This document shows, piece after piece, positions 1-8,431 of a stretch of DNA of 64,000 nt. Positions within the stretch are counted from its first letter, which is position 1. Each line of letters begins with the position of its first letter. A program made the translations under genes and the position numbers. The notes under the pieces were generated by a model that was not told the DNA's origin, made no database searches, and was given only the letters and a program-made list of their open reading frames with translations. The DNA lies in assembly GCA_902805555.1 (NCBI GenBank), contig CADCSY010000024.1, positions 1 through 64,000 of the forward strand, in the 5' to 3' direction. Source of the stretch: an uncultured Acidimicrobiales bacterium (GTDB lineage Bacteria > Actinomycetota > Acidimicrobiia > Acidimicrobiales > CADCSY01).

Positions 1-16
1 TTGGACCCTGCCCTCG

Positions 17-89
17 GCCCTCGTAGCTCAGGGGATAGAGCATCGGTTTCCTAAACCGTGTGTCGCAGGTTCGAATCCTGCCGAGGGCG
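17..89 (+). tRNA. tRNA-Arg (anticodon CCT)
   Basis: A complete cloverleaf can be folded. The acceptor stem GCCCTCG (17-23) pairs with CGAGGGC (82-88), the D stem is 26-29 with 38-41, and the anticodon loop 48-54 reads TTCCTAA, giving anticodon CCT at 50-52. The T stem is 65-69 with 77-81 around a TTCGAAT loop. The anticodon stem has one T-T mismatch at its base (43/59). CCA is not encoded after the discriminator G89. No integrase or direct repeat of the 3' end was seen nearby. Confidence 0.95.
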
Positions 90-604
90 CCCACAGCAGG
101 CCTGGCCAACGACCTGCGGACCAACGGCCAGTCTCATGCAGCGGTGCACCTTCTCCCGTTCTCCAGCGCCCCGACCACATGTCGAGATGCTTGTCGAGGC
201 GACAGCCGATGCGCTGCTGCACCTGGAGGACGACCTCAACCTCGGCACGGCGGTCGCCCGCGGACGAAAGTCCGTTGGCCGTTGCACCGGACGTCCTCGT
301 ATTGGCCCCGGGGGGTCGGTGTTCGTCGGCGCACAGCCCTTCGAGCAGGTCGAGCAAGCCGCAGGAGCGCTCCCGGCCGTCGACTCGGTGGTGCGAACGC
401 GGCCGTCCCCCTTTCCCTTCATCGCAACCAAGCAGCTCGCGCCGCACGCTTCTGGACACTAGAGCCAGGCAGCCCCTGACCCCTCGCGACATCCAGGTCG
501 CGCAACGGTCCGCCTAGGGCCTCCGGTCGCGCACCGTCTTGACGAGCGCGAGCGCTCCTGGCTCACGAGCGTGGCATCCGGTGTCGTCCGGGTAGAGGGC
601 GGCG
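90..604. other. Intergenic stretch with no convincing gene
   Basis: This stretch between the tRNA and the first protein gene is open in several frames, as expected at this GC content. None of those frames starts behind a ribosome binding site or a TANNNT hexamer, and the longest reading frame runs antisense through the tRNA. I see no hairpin or repeat of note. Confidence 0.5.
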
Positions 605-1342
605 ATGGATCGCCCACTCGGCCCGTTCACACCGGCGGTCGACGCCACCGCCGGAGTCGCCGCCGCGGCACTGTTCGGCGCAGCCTCCGCAATCCGCAGG
701 GCGCGGATCTTCCACCCGGACGGCGCAGCCTTCCACGCCACGTTGGTGGTCGATCCGGGGGCCGAACCGGCGACCGGTGCGGCGCTGTTCGATGAGCCCG
801 GCCGACGCTCGGCGATCGTCCGGTTGAGCCGGGGCGCGGGCGTTCCCGAGCCGCTGCCCGACATCTTCGGGTTCGCGCTGCGGGTGCCCGACGCATACGG
901 GCCCGGGCTGCACCAGGACCTGTTGGTCAACACCACCGGCAAGGGGCTCGGGCGGTTCGTGTTCGTCCCCCGTCGAGGGCATGGCGACGGCCAGTACTCG
1001 AGCGTGTTGCCCTACCGCATCGGGGAGCAGCTCGTGCTGGTCGGTGCGTCGGCGCTCCCCGGAGCGTGGTCCGGCCCGCCGAACCGCCAGCACGACGTGG
1101 TGTCCGCCGCGGAACGCGGCGAGCTGGCCTTCCGCCTCGAGGTCGCCCCGCTCGTCGGTGGCTGGAGGACCGTCGCCACCGTGGAGCTGGGTGGCGCCCT
1201 GACGGACGAGGAGTCCGAGAGCCTTCGGTTCAACCCCGTCGAGAACACTGGATCCGGCATCGAACCCGTCGGCTTTTTCCAGACCCTGCGTCGTCGGGCC
1301 TACCGCGGGAGCCAGGCGGCGCGACCCCAACCCACAGGCTGA
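605..1342 (+). CDS. Catalase-superfamily-like protein of unknown substrate
   Basis: The 245-residue product starts with an alanine-rich stretch, then RARIFHPDGAAFHATL (about residues 32-47), VRLSRGAGVPEPLPDIFGFALR (split here as VRLSRGAG around residue 72 and LPDIFGFALR around 84), and a HQDLLV motif. This order, with HPDG first and a strand such as VRxSxGxGxP later, resembles small proteins of the catalase fold that lack the rest of classical catalase. I cannot confirm heme ligands. The ATG follows a purine-rich GAGGGCGG. It converges on the next gene and has no obvious operon partner. The family call is by resemblance and is only moderately secure. Confidence 0.55.
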   Translation: MDRPLGPFTPAVDATAGVAAAALFGAASAIRRARIFHPDGAAFHATLVVDPGAEPATGAALFDEPGRRSAIVRLSRGAGVPEPLPDIFGFALRVPDAYGPGLHQDLLVNTTGKGLGRFVFVPRRGHGDGQYSSVLPYRIGEQLVLVGASALPGAWSGPPNRQHDVVSAAERGELAFRLEVAPLVGGWRTVATVELGGALTDEESESLRFNPVENTGSGIEPVGFFQTLRRRAYRGSQAARPQPTG

Positions 1343-1434
1343 GGCTCCCGCCGGCGGCGCCCGTGAGCAACGGCGGCCATGTTCCAGCCTGGACGAGCCA
1401 ACCGAGCAGGTGGACGAGAGGGGAGGGCGGCGGG

Positions 1435-1794
1435 TCAGGTGACGAGCTCGACCGATCGGCGGGTGCGGCGCTGGTCGTCGATCCACCTGAGGGCGCCCTC
1501 GACGGTGCCGTCGTGACGCATCACGTTGGCCAGGAGCTCGCCAACCGTGCCGGTCTCGACTGTGTCGGCTGCTACGTCGCGCACGGTGGCCAGGAAGGTG
1601 ACGACAGGCCCGCCGTTGGCGATGGCGTGGATGGTGGCGGACACCTGCTCGCCGTCGGCCAGCCCGCTGAGGCCGTTGTCCCCGAAGCAGACAAGATGGT
1701 CACCGGCCAGCGTGTAGCGGGCGGACACCGAGCGGTCGTCGCCGTGGCGGATCCAGACGGTGTGGAACGAACGGGCCTCTGCGGGCAGTGACAC
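1435..1794 (-). CDS. Small conserved-looking protein of unknown function
   Basis: The 119-residue product is soluble, with no signal peptide or membrane segment. It reads like a small beta-rich domain (residues 8-70: alternating strands such as SARYTLAGDHLVCFGDNGL) followed by a helical tail ending near residue 115. I do not recognise the family; a small flavin- or PNPOx-like barrel is possible but unsupported. The GTG start at 1794 is fixed by a good ribosome binding site, GGAGG five bases upstream. A striking CTAG-rich inverted repeat at 1808-1835 lies just upstream and probably controls it. It stands alone, converging on the catalase-like gene. Confidence 0.65.
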   Translation of the reverse strand: MSLPAEARSFHTVWIRHGDDRSVSARYTLAGDHLVCFGDNGLSGLADGEQVSATIHAIANGGPVVTFLATVRDVAADTVETGTVGELLANVMRHDGTVEGALRWIDDQRRTRRSVELVT

Positions 1795-1807
1795 CTCGGC
1801 CTCCGGT

Positions 1808-1835
1808 CTAGTTCTTCTAGTGATGACTAGAACTA
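1808..1835. promoter_or_regulatory. Candidate operator with three phased CTAG sites
   Basis: CTAG occurs at 1808, 1817 and 1827, that is at 9- and 10-bp steps, inside an inverted repeat whose arms are TAGTTCT (1809-1815) and AGAACTA (1829-1835). It lies 14-41 bp upstream of the GTG start of the leftward gene at 1794. CTAG is generally a rare tetranucleotide in bacterial DNA, so the cluster suggests a regulator binding site. The regulator is unknown. Confidence 0.5.
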
Positions 1836-1878
1836 TCGCTGGGCTGGAGGATGCGGCACAGGGCCGAAGGTCGGATCG

Positions 1879-1960
1879 TCACCGCCACCTGCTGCCGGTG
1901 CACCCACACGCTCTGCCGTCCACGAGCCACCGCCTCCTGCGGCAGTCGGCTCGGAGCCGG
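1879..1960. repeat. Direct repeat copy 1 (about 80 bp)
   Basis: This copy and the one at 2055-2134 share the blocks ACCGCCACCTGCTGCCGGTG and GGCAGTCGGCTCGGAGCCGG with a few substitutions and a 2-bp length difference between them. The copies lie about 175 bp apart in a gene-free stretch. A shorter shared block, CATCGACCAGCC, occurs at about 1990 and 2091. No protein signal was found on either strand. Confidence 0.7.
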
Positions 1961-2054
1961 TGGCCACCGGGGCGACCCCCGACAGGGCTGCATCGACCAG
2001 CCCACGGGCTGACATCGGGCGTGCCGTCCGGCCACGAGCGAGGTCCTGGGATCT

Positions 2055-2134
2055 TCACCGCCACCTGCTGCCGGTGCACCCGTGCTTTGCCATCGACCAG
2101 CCGCCGCCTCCCACGGCAGTCGGCTCGGAGCCGG
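2055..2134. repeat. Direct repeat copy 2 (about 80 bp)
   Basis: Second copy of the element described at 1879-1960. It ends about 60 bp before the start codon of the DinB-like gene, so it may lie in that gene's promoter region or leader. Confidence 0.7.
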
Positions 2135-2195
2135 GGGCCGCGGGGGCCACGCCTTTGGGACGGGGGCGGCGGCCGGAGGTGGTAGAGGTTCAGCC

Positions 2196-2822
2196 ATGGA
2201 CCTCTTCGCCGTGCTTGCCGCCGAGCGTCAGTCGCTCGCCGACGAGCTCGACACGCTCGACCCGGCTGCCTGGGCCCGGCCGTCCCTGTGCGCCGGGTGG
2301 TCGAACCACGTGGTCGCCGCCCACCTGAACATGCCGTGGACGGTGCGCCCGCCTGCGTTCGTCCTCGGGCTGGTGAGCGCCCGAGGGAGCATCGACCGGG
2401 CCATCGACCGCTTCGCGCGCCAGACCGCCGATCGCCTCGATCCCCAGGCCTGCGTCGACCTGCTCCGGGCAAACGCGACGAGCCGACGCACGCCCCCCGG
2501 CCTCGGCCCGGAGGCGCCCCTCGCCGACCTGGTCGTCCACGGGGCGGACATCCTGCACCCCCTCGGCAGGTCCCGCTCGGTCTCACCCCAGGCGCTGCGC
2601 AGCGCCCTCACCTTCGTCACCAGCAGGAAGGCTGTCCTGGGCTTTGGTGCACGGTCGATCAGCGACCTCACCGTCGAGGCCACCGACATCGACCTCCGGC
2701 TCGGCTCTGGTCCTGCACTCGTGTCGGGCTCGGCGCTTGCGCTGTGCGGCGCGCTGCTCGGCCGGGCCGACCACCTCTCCGACCTCACCGGCGACGGCGT
2801 CAGCCGCCTGCGGTCCGGCTGA
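2196..2822 (+). CDS. DinB-fold / mycothiol-dependent maleylpyruvate isomerase-like protein
   Basis: The 208-residue protein opens with a helix (DLFAVLAAERQSLADELDTL), followed by WARPSLCAGWSNHVVAAHL at about residues 26-45. The pattern LCAGWSxxxVxAHL is the typical first metal-ligand region of the DinB-like four-helix bundles called the maleylpyruvate isomerase family, many of which use mycothiol as thiol cofactor. A second histidine region, ADLVVHGADIL, follows at about 111-121, and the C-terminal half carries the small extra domain seen in these proteins. The substrate is unknown. The ATG at 2196 follows GGAGG and AGAGG; longer upstream frames run into the repeat. The TGA overlaps the start of the hairpin array downstream. 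Confidence 0.75.
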   Translation: MDLFAVLAAERQSLADELDTLDPAAWARPSLCAGWSNHVVAAHLNMPWTVRPPAFVLGLVSARGSIDRAIDRFARQTADRLDPQACVDLLRANATSRRTPPGLGPEAPLADLVVHGADILHPLGRSRSVSPQALRSALTFVTSRKAVLGFGARSISDLTVEATDIDLRLGSGPALVSGSALALCGALLGRADHLSDLTGDGVSRLRSG

Positions 2823-2892
2823 CCACCCCGGGGCCGACGGGCGCAACCCGCCTGCGCCCGACTCCCTGAGCACGCATCGGCCGAACCGACGG

Positions 2893-3610
2893 CGTGACCC
2901 GCCTCTGGTCCGGTCATCGACGACAGCACGGCCCGCCCACCGGAGTCGGTCAGTGACGACCCGTCCACCGGGTCGGCGACGGCGTCACCGGCCGCCACCG
3001 CTTCGGCCGTGATGCCGATCCGGCGAATGAGCGACGAGGTGATCGGGAGCCGGAAGGCTGCGTGACACGGCGCCGCTCCGGTCACCGACCCAACCCACCC
3101 CGCGACCGTCACCGCATGACCAGCGCCGCTCCGGACACTGACGACCAGTGCGGCAGGTCGAGGACGGGATGAGACGCCTTCGCTCCGGTCACCCGCCACC
3201 GTCGGGCGGATCGACGGCGTGACCGCCCCCCAGCCGGTCGCCGACGCTCACGCCGGCGGGTCGGTGAGGGTGACACGCTTCCCCTCCGGTTCACCGTCCC
3301 ACGGATCTTGCGGCCCGACCACCGCCTGAGCCCCGCCGCTCCGGTCGCTCACCATCCCGCCCGCGCCCTGAAGAGTCGTGACCCGCCCGACGCTTCGGTC
3401 GCTGACCACCAGCCCGCGGCCCGACGACCTCATGACCGTGCTCCGGTCGCTGACGACCATCGGCAGCCGACGCCGCGTGACCCCCCTGGAGCTCCGGTCG
3501 CTGACCGCCAGCCCCTGCGGCCCGACGACCCCGTGACCGCCTGCGCTTCGGTCACCGTCCACCCGACCGCCGGCGTCGAGGAGGCGCCTCCCCCGCCTCC
3601 ACTCCGGTCG
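2893..3610. repeat. Degenerate tandem array of about 52-bp hairpin-like units
   Basis: Two short blocks recur together. Block A (consensus CGTGACC) starts at about 2893, 2983, 3061, 3115, 3168, 3218, 3269, 3325, 3377, 3431, 3476 and 3532. Block B (consensus CCGGTCGCTGACC) starts at 2910, 2968, 3020, 3078, 3131, 3185, 3234, 3286, 3341, 3395, 3443, 3494, 3548 and 3604. B usually lies 16-18 bp after A, and the mean step is about 52.6 bp. In many units A and B can pair, and the pairing changes with the unit: GTGAC/GTCAC at 3061, GGTGA/TCACC at 3269, TGAGC/GCTCA at 3325, GTGACC/GGTCAC at 3532. Unit lengths are not multiples of three, so this is not a protein repeat. Traces of the array reach back to the stop codon at 2822. 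No gene is seen in 2823-3882. Confidence 0.75.
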
Positions 3611-3882
3611 ATGGCGACCCGTCCCGCGACGTCGGCGGGCAGGGAGGCCACGGGGTCGCCGGCGCAGCTGACTGGTTCGACCGTCGCCCTCCGGGGCGAA
3701 TCCGCACGGGTCGATCGAGGGAGCCAGGCGAAGACCAAGATCCACTTGGAGACGACGTGCGTCCGCCTCGCCACGCACGGCGGTGGGTCGCCACCGGACC
3801 TGCTGGAGCGTTCCACGAGCGTTCACCTGCCGGCCAGGGAGGACACATCCCCTCGTGCGCCGCAGTGTGCTTTGCTCTGCCC

Positions 3883-5466
3883 ATGGACCGCAGAACGCTG
3901 CTCAAGGCCGGCGGCGGAGCCCTGGCTCTGTCCGCCCTCGACATGGTGCCCGGCGGACTGATGGTCGCCGAGGCCCACCAGCCGTCGGGGGGGCCCGGCG
4001 CCGCGCCCTTCACCCTCGGGGTGGCGTCCGGGGACCCCCTGCCGAAGAGCGTCGTCCTCTGGACCCGTCTCGCCACCGACCCGTTCGACGGCGGCGCCGG
4101 GACCAGGCAGGTGCACGTGAAGTGGGAGGTCGCAGCGGATGAGCACTTCAGACGGGTCGTGCGCAGGGGCAACACGATGGCGGGGCCCGAGCTCGGCTAC
4201 TCGGTCCACGTCGAGGTGAAGGGCCTGCGGCCGTCGACGACCTACTGGTACCGCTTCAGGTCCAGGGGCGCCATCAGCCCCGTCGGCCGCACCAGGACCG
4301 CCCCCTCGGCCGGGGCATCGCCCCCCTCGCTGCGCTTCGCCTTCGCGTCCTGCCAGCAGTGGCAGCGGGGCTACTACACGGCGTACCGCCACATGGCCGA
4401 GCAGGACCTCGACCTCGTGATCCACCTCGGCGACTACATCTACGAGGGCAACCTCAACAACTTCGAGGTCCGCGCTGCCCCGCCCGAGCCGGTGCGGCCC
4501 GAGCCGATGGACCTCGCCTCCTACCGCAACCGCTACGCGCTCTACAAGCTCGACGCCGACCTGCAGGCGGCGCACGCCGCCTTCCCGTTCCTCGTCACGT
4601 GGGACGACCACGAGGTCGAGAACAACTACGCGAGCGACATCTCCCAGGTCGACGCCGAGCCCGACCAGGACCGGGCCGTGTTCCGCCAGCGCCGGGCTGC
4701 GGCGTACCAGGCCTGGTACGAGCACATGCCCGTCCGCGCCTCCCAGGTCCCGGCCGGGCCCGACCTGCTGCTCTACCGCCGCCTCCGGTTCGGCGACCTC
4801 GCCGAGATCAACATGCTCGACACCCGCCAGTACCGCAGCGACCAGGCCTGCGGCGGCGGCCTGACCCCGCCGTGCGACGAGCTCGTCGACCCGGCCCGCA
4901 CGATCACGGGACCCGAGCAGGAGTCGTGGCTGCTCGACGGGCTCGCGACCTCCCGCTCCCGCTGGAAGGTGCTGGCCCAGCAGGTGTTCATGGCCCAGCT
5001 CGACATCGCCCCGGGCCCCGACGCCCTCCTCAACACCGACGGCTGGGACGGCTACCCCGCCTCTCGCGACCGGTTGTTCGGCTTCATCGCCGACCGGGAG
5101 GTGAGCGACGTGGTCGTGCTGACCGGCGACATCCACACCAGCTGGGTGAACGACCTCAAGGCCGACTTCGCCGACCCTGCGTCGGCCACCCTGGCCACCG
5201 AGTTCGTCGGCACCTCGATCAGCTCGGACGGCGACGGCGACGACAACGGCATCAGCGCCCTGCTGCCGGGGAACCCCCACATCAAGTTCTTCTCCAACCG
5301 GCGCGGCTTCGTCCAGTGCGAGCTCACCCGCCGCGAGTGGCGCACCGACTACCAGGAGGTGCCCTACGTGACCCGACCCGACGCACCCCTCACCACGAGG
5401 GCCAGCTTCGTCGTCGAGTCGGGCCGTCCCGGCGCCGAGCAGGTCGGCGGAGCACCAATCGTCTGA
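3883..5466 (+). CDS. phoD: Secreted alkaline phosphatase D (PhoD-like), Tat-exported
   Basis: A 527-residue metallophosphoesterase of the PhoD family, expected to hydrolyse phosphomono- or diesters outside the membrane. The N-terminus MDRRTLLKAGGGALALSAL is a twin-arginine signal. An immunoglobulin-like PhoD N-terminal domain follows (LGVASGDPLPKSVVLWTRL, about residues 45-63). The catalytic domain shows FASCQQWQ, HLGDYIYEG, TWDDHEVENNYA and, near residue 411, VLTGDIHTSW, which supply the metal-binding Asp, Asn and His residues. The start at 3883 was chosen because it gives the Tat signal; there is no clear ribosome binding site, so the mRNA may be leaderless. It stands alone, with the repeat array upstream. 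Confidence 0.92.
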   Translation: MDRRTLLKAGGGALALSALDMVPGGLMVAEAHQPSGGPGAAPFTLGVASGDPLPKSVVLWTRLATDPFDGGAGTRQVHVKWEVAADEHFRRVVRRGNTMAGPELGYSVHVEVKGLRPSTTYWYRFRSRGAISPVGRTRTAPSAGASPPSLRFAFASCQQWQRGYYTAYRHMAEQDLDLVIHLGDYIYEGNLNNFEVRAAPPEPVRPEPMDLASYRNRYALYKLDADLQAAHAAFPFLVTWDDHEVENNYASDISQVDAEPDQDRAVFRQRRAAAYQAWYEHMPVRASQVPAGPDLLLYRRLRFGDLAEINMLDTRQYRSDQACGGGLTPPCDELVDPARTITGPEQESWLLDGLATSRSRWKVLAQQVFMAQLDIAPGPDALLNTDGWDGYPASRDRLFGFIADREVSDVVVLTGDIHTSWVNDLKADFADPASATLATEFVGTSISSDGDGDDNGISALLPGNPHIKFFSNRRGFVQCELTRREWRTDYQEVPYVTRPDAPLTTRASFVVESGRPGAEQVGGAPIV

Positions 5467-5717
5467 CCGTCCGGCGGACGCCGCACGTCAGCGGTGGCCC
5501 GTCCGCGAGGCGCCGCCGGGCCCTCCCTGCGCAAGGTGCGGGGGCGGGCTCGCAGCCGTCGGGTGGCGGCACCAGGAGGCGGTCGCCCCCGCGGCAGGCG
5601 GTGAGCCCGCCACATGGACCGACGGACGCGTCCGGGCCGAGACGGGGTCCGGCGCTAGCGTCACTGCCCCTCGGCGCCGACGCACCACACCCGCCCCTCA
5701 CCAGCACCCGGAGGACC

Positions 5718-6569
5718 ATGAAGCTCCATGCTCGAGCCCGGGCGCTCGCCGCCGCCTGGGCGTTGGCGGCCGTGCTCACGGCGTGTGGGAGCGACGCCGA
5801 TGGCGACGGGGAGCGGGCCGCCGCCGGCACGGACGAGGTGACGACCGCCTCGACGGCGCAGGGAGGGACGCGAGCGGCTGCGCCCGATGCCGCCATCGAG
5901 GGCACGGTGACGGTGTTCGCAGCCGCGTCGCTCACCGACGCGTTCGAGGAGGTGGCTGCGGCGTTCGAGGCGGGCAACCGCGAGGTGACGGTCGAGCTCA
6001 GCTTCGCCAGCTCCTCGACGCTGCGGGAGCAGATCCTGGCCGGCGCACCGGCCGACGTGTTCGCGTCCGCCAACCAGTCGAACGTGGAGGAGCTGGTGGA
6101 GGCCGGCGCTGCGACCGGCGCCGCCGACTTCGTCGAGAACGAGCTGCAGATCGTGGTGCCGGCCGGGAACCCGGGGGCGGTGAAGGGGCTGGCCGACCTC
6201 GCCGACGACGACCTCCTCGTCGGGCTGTGCGCGCAGGAGGTGCCCTGCGGCCAGCTGGGACGGGAGGCCCTGGCCAAGGCCGGCGTGACCCCCTCGATCG
6301 ACACCGACGAGCCGGATGTCCGCTCGCTGCTGACCAAGGTCGGGGCCGGGGAGCTCGACGTCGGGCTCGTCTACCGCACCGACGTGCTGGCCGCGGGGGA
6401 GGCGGTCGAGGGGATCGACCTCGCCCCCGACCAGGAGGTGACGACCACCTATCCCATCACCACGCTCACAGATGGGGGCAACCCCGAGGCGGGGGCGGCC
6501 TTCGTGGCCTTCGTCCTCTCGGCACGGGGCCAGGAGATCCTCGCCTCCTACGGCTTCGACCCGCCGTGA
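5718..6569 (+). CDS. modA: Molybdate-type ABC transporter substrate-binding lipoprotein
   Basis: A 283-residue lipoprotein. Signal peptide with lipobox LTAC places the lipidated Cys at about residue 25, followed by a charged linker and the ModA domain from about residue 58 (VTVFAAASLTDAFEEVAAAFE). The motifs FASSSTLREQILAGAPADVFASA and GLVYRTDV are typical of periplasmic molybdate/tungstate binders. Two cysteines (CAQEVPC) lie near residue 173. The ATG follows GGAGG with ideal spacing. The stop overlaps the GTG of modB, so the pair is translationally coupled. A possible promoter hexamer TAGCGT lies at 5656-5661. The leader 5467-5717 shows no recognisable riboswitch. Confidence 0.9.
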   Translation: MKLHARARALAAAWALAAVLTACGSDADGDGERAAAGTDEVTTASTAQGGTRAAAPDAAIEGTVTVFAAASLTDAFEEVAAAFEAGNREVTVELSFASSSTLREQILAGAPADVFASANQSNVEELVEAGAATGAADFVENELQIVVPAGNPGAVKGLADLADDDLLVGLCAQEVPCGQLGREALAKAGVTPSIDTDEPDVRSLLTKVGAGELDVGLVYRTDVLAAGEAVEGIDLAPDQEVTTTYPITTLTDGGNPEAGAAFVAFVLSARGQEILASYGFDPP

Positions 6570-7375
6570 GCCTCCGCCCCGGCAGACGGTCGCCCATGCG
6601 AGGTCGCACGCCGTGGGTGGTCGTCCCGCTGGCCGCCGTCGGCGTCGCCTACGTGGCGCTCCCCTTCGCCGCGCTGCTTCAGCGGGCGCCGTGGACGAGC
6701 CTCCTCGACGAGGTCCGCCGGCCCGTCGTCACCGATGCGCTGCAGCTGAGCGTCACCACGGCCTTGGCTGCGACCGCCTTCTCCCTCGTCATCGGGATCC
6801 CGCTCGCCTGGGTGCTGGCCCGCACGAGCATCCCCGGGCGTTCGTCGGTACGGGCCCTCGTGACGCTGCCGATGGTCCTGCCGCCGGTGGTGGGAGGCGC
6901 TGCGCTGCTGTTCGCCTTCGGCCGGCGGGGCCTGCTGGGCGGGCCGGTCTACGACACCACCGGCCTGCTGCTCCCCTTCTCGGCGTGGGGAGTGGTCGCC
7001 GCGAACACCTTCGTGGCCATGCCGTTCCTCGTCCTCACCGTCGAGTCGGGCCTGCGAGCGGCCGACACCCGGTACGAGGACGCCGCAGCCACGCTCGGCG
7101 CCAGCCGGTGGACGATCTTCCGGCGGGTCACCGTCCCCAACGCCGCACCCTCGATCATCACCGGCGCCCTGCTGTGCTGGGCGAGGGCACTGGGCGAGTT
7201 CGGGGCCACCGTCACCTTCGCGGGCAACCTCCAGGGCCGGACGCAGACGATGCCGCTCGCCGTCTTCCTCGCCCTCGAGTCCGACCGGGATGCCGCCATC
7301 GCCCTCTCCCTGGTGCTGATCGCCGTGTCGCTGGCCGTCCTCGTCCCGCTCCGCGACCGCTGGCTGGCGGGCTGA
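6566..7375 (+). CDS. modB: Molybdate ABC transporter permease
   Basis: A 269-residue inner-membrane permease with about five to six hydrophobic segments. The binding-protein-dependent transport signature is visible at ENTFVAMPFL..EDAAATLGASRWTIFRRVTVPNAAP (the EAA loop, around residues 160-185), and the C-terminus has GEFGATVTFAG and QTMPLAVFLALES, characteristic of ModB/CysW-type subunits. The GTG at 6566 overlaps the modA stop (GTGA); an ATG at 6596 is an alternative start that removes ten residues. modC begins directly after its stop. Confidence 0.9.
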   Translation: MSLRPGRRSPMRGRTPWVVVPLAAVGVAYVALPFAALLQRAPWTSLLDEVRRPVVTDALQLSVTTALAATAFSLVIGIPLAWVLARTSIPGRSSVRALVTLPMVLPPVVGGAALLFAFGRRGLLGGPVYDTTGLLLPFSAWGVVAANTFVAMPFLVLTVESGLRAADTRYEDAAATLGASRWTIFRRVTVPNAAPSIITGALLCWARALGEFGATVTFAGNLQGRTQTMPLAVFLALESDRDAAIALSLVLIAVSLAVLVPLRDRWLAG

Positions 7376-8431
7376 GTGCTGCACGCCGTCCTCGGGGTCC
7401 ACCTCGGGGACCTCCACCTCGACATCGACCTCCGCATCGACGACGGGGAGGTGGTCGCGCTCCTCGGTCCCAACGGCGCCGGGAAGACCACGGCGCTGCG
7501 GGCCATCGCCGGCCTGCACCCGCTCGACCACGGCCGCATCACGCTGGACGACACCGTCGTCGACGACCCCGGGACCGGCACCTTCGTGCCCACGGCCGAG
7601 CGCTCGATGGGGATGGTGTTCCAGGACCACCTCCTCTTCCCCCGCCAGTCGGCGCTCGACAACGTCGCCTTCGGGCTCCGGGCCAGGGGGGCCAGCAAGG
7701 CCGCCGCCCGTCACGCCGCCCGGGCCTGGCTCGACCGCTTCGACCTCACCGACCACGCCGGGGCCCTGCCACGGACGCTCTCCGGCGGCCAGTCCCAGCG
7801 GGTCGCCCTGGCCAGAGCCCTCGCCACCGAGCCACGCCTCCTCCTCCTCGACGAGCCGCTCGCCGCGCTCGACGCCAGCACCCGGCTGCGGGTCCGCACC
7901 GAGCTCAGGCGCCACCTCGCGACCTTCGCCGGCGCCCGCCTCCTCGTGACCCACGACCCCCTCGACGCCATCGTGCTCGCCGACCGGCTCGTCATCCTCG
8001 AGGCGGGTCGCGTCACCCAGACCGGCACGCCTGCACTGGTGACGTCCCGCCCGGCCTCCCGCTACGTCGCCGAGCTCGTCGGCATCAACCTGCTGGGGGG
8101 TGTCGCCGACGGGGAGCGGGGCGTCCTCCTCGAGTCCGGGACGGTGCTCACGGTGGCCGACCCGCTCCCCGGGCAAGAGGTGTCGGTGGCCATCCGCCCC
8201 CGAGCGATCGCGCTCCACCGCCACCAGCCAGACGGCAGCCCCCGCAACGCGTGGAGGGCGACGGTCGCCGACCTCGAGGCCGACCGGGACCGGGTGCGCG
8301 TCACGCTCGCAGGTCCCGTACCGGTGACCGCCGAGCTCACCCCCGCCGCCGTCGCCGAGCTCGACCTCGCCCACGGGACCCCCGTCTGGGCCTCGGTCAA
8401 GGCGGTCGACCTCACGACCTACGAGCGGTGA
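7376..8431 (+). CDS. modC: Molybdate ABC transporter ATP-binding protein
   Basis: A 351-residue ABC ATPase that powers ModB. Walker A is GPNGAGKTT at residues 31-39, the Q loop reads VFQDHLLFP, the signature is LSGGQSQR near residue 136, Walker B is LLLLDEPLAALD and the H loop VTHD. A C-terminal TOBE-like domain (from about 235, including VAIRPRAIALHRH) fits ModC and related importers. The GTG start abuts the modB stop without a gap. The stop overlaps the GTG of chrA, so the exporter is coupled to the importer. Confidence 0.92.
   Translation: MLHAVLGVHLGDLHLDIDLRIDDGEVVALLGPNGAGKTTALRAIAGLHPLDHGRITLDDTVVDDPGTGTFVPTAERSMGMVFQDHLLFPRQSALDNVAFGLRARGASKAAARHAARAWLDRFDLTDHAGALPRTLSGGQSQRVALARALATEPRLLLLDEPLAALDASTRLRVRTELRRHLATFAGARLLVTHDPLDAIVLADRLVILEAGRVTQTGTPALVTSRPASRYVAELVGINLLGGVADGERGVLLESGTVLTVADPLPGQEVSVAIRPRAIALHRHQPDGSPRNAWRATVADLEADRDRVRVTLAGPVPVTAELTPAAVAELDLAHGTPVWASVKAVDLTTYER

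Noticed and set aside
28-492. Open frame on the minus strand across the tRNA
   Set aside because: Its C-terminus is the antisense of tRNA-Arg and it has no start signal; it is an artefact of high GC.
2893-3610. CRISPR array
   Set aside because: Conserved blocks are short and degenerate, the rest of each unit is not a set of distinct spacers between identical repeats, and no cas genes are near.
3248-3826. Minus-strand frame with repeated VVSDRS-like residues
   Set aside because: The repeats come from the 52-bp DNA array; unit lengths of 48-58 bp are mostly not multiples of three, so the frame holds for only four units and no start signal exists.
5467-5717. Molybdenum-cofactor riboswitch before modA
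   Set aside because: No matching conserved structure was visible, only a plausible TAGCGT promoter and a GGAGG site.
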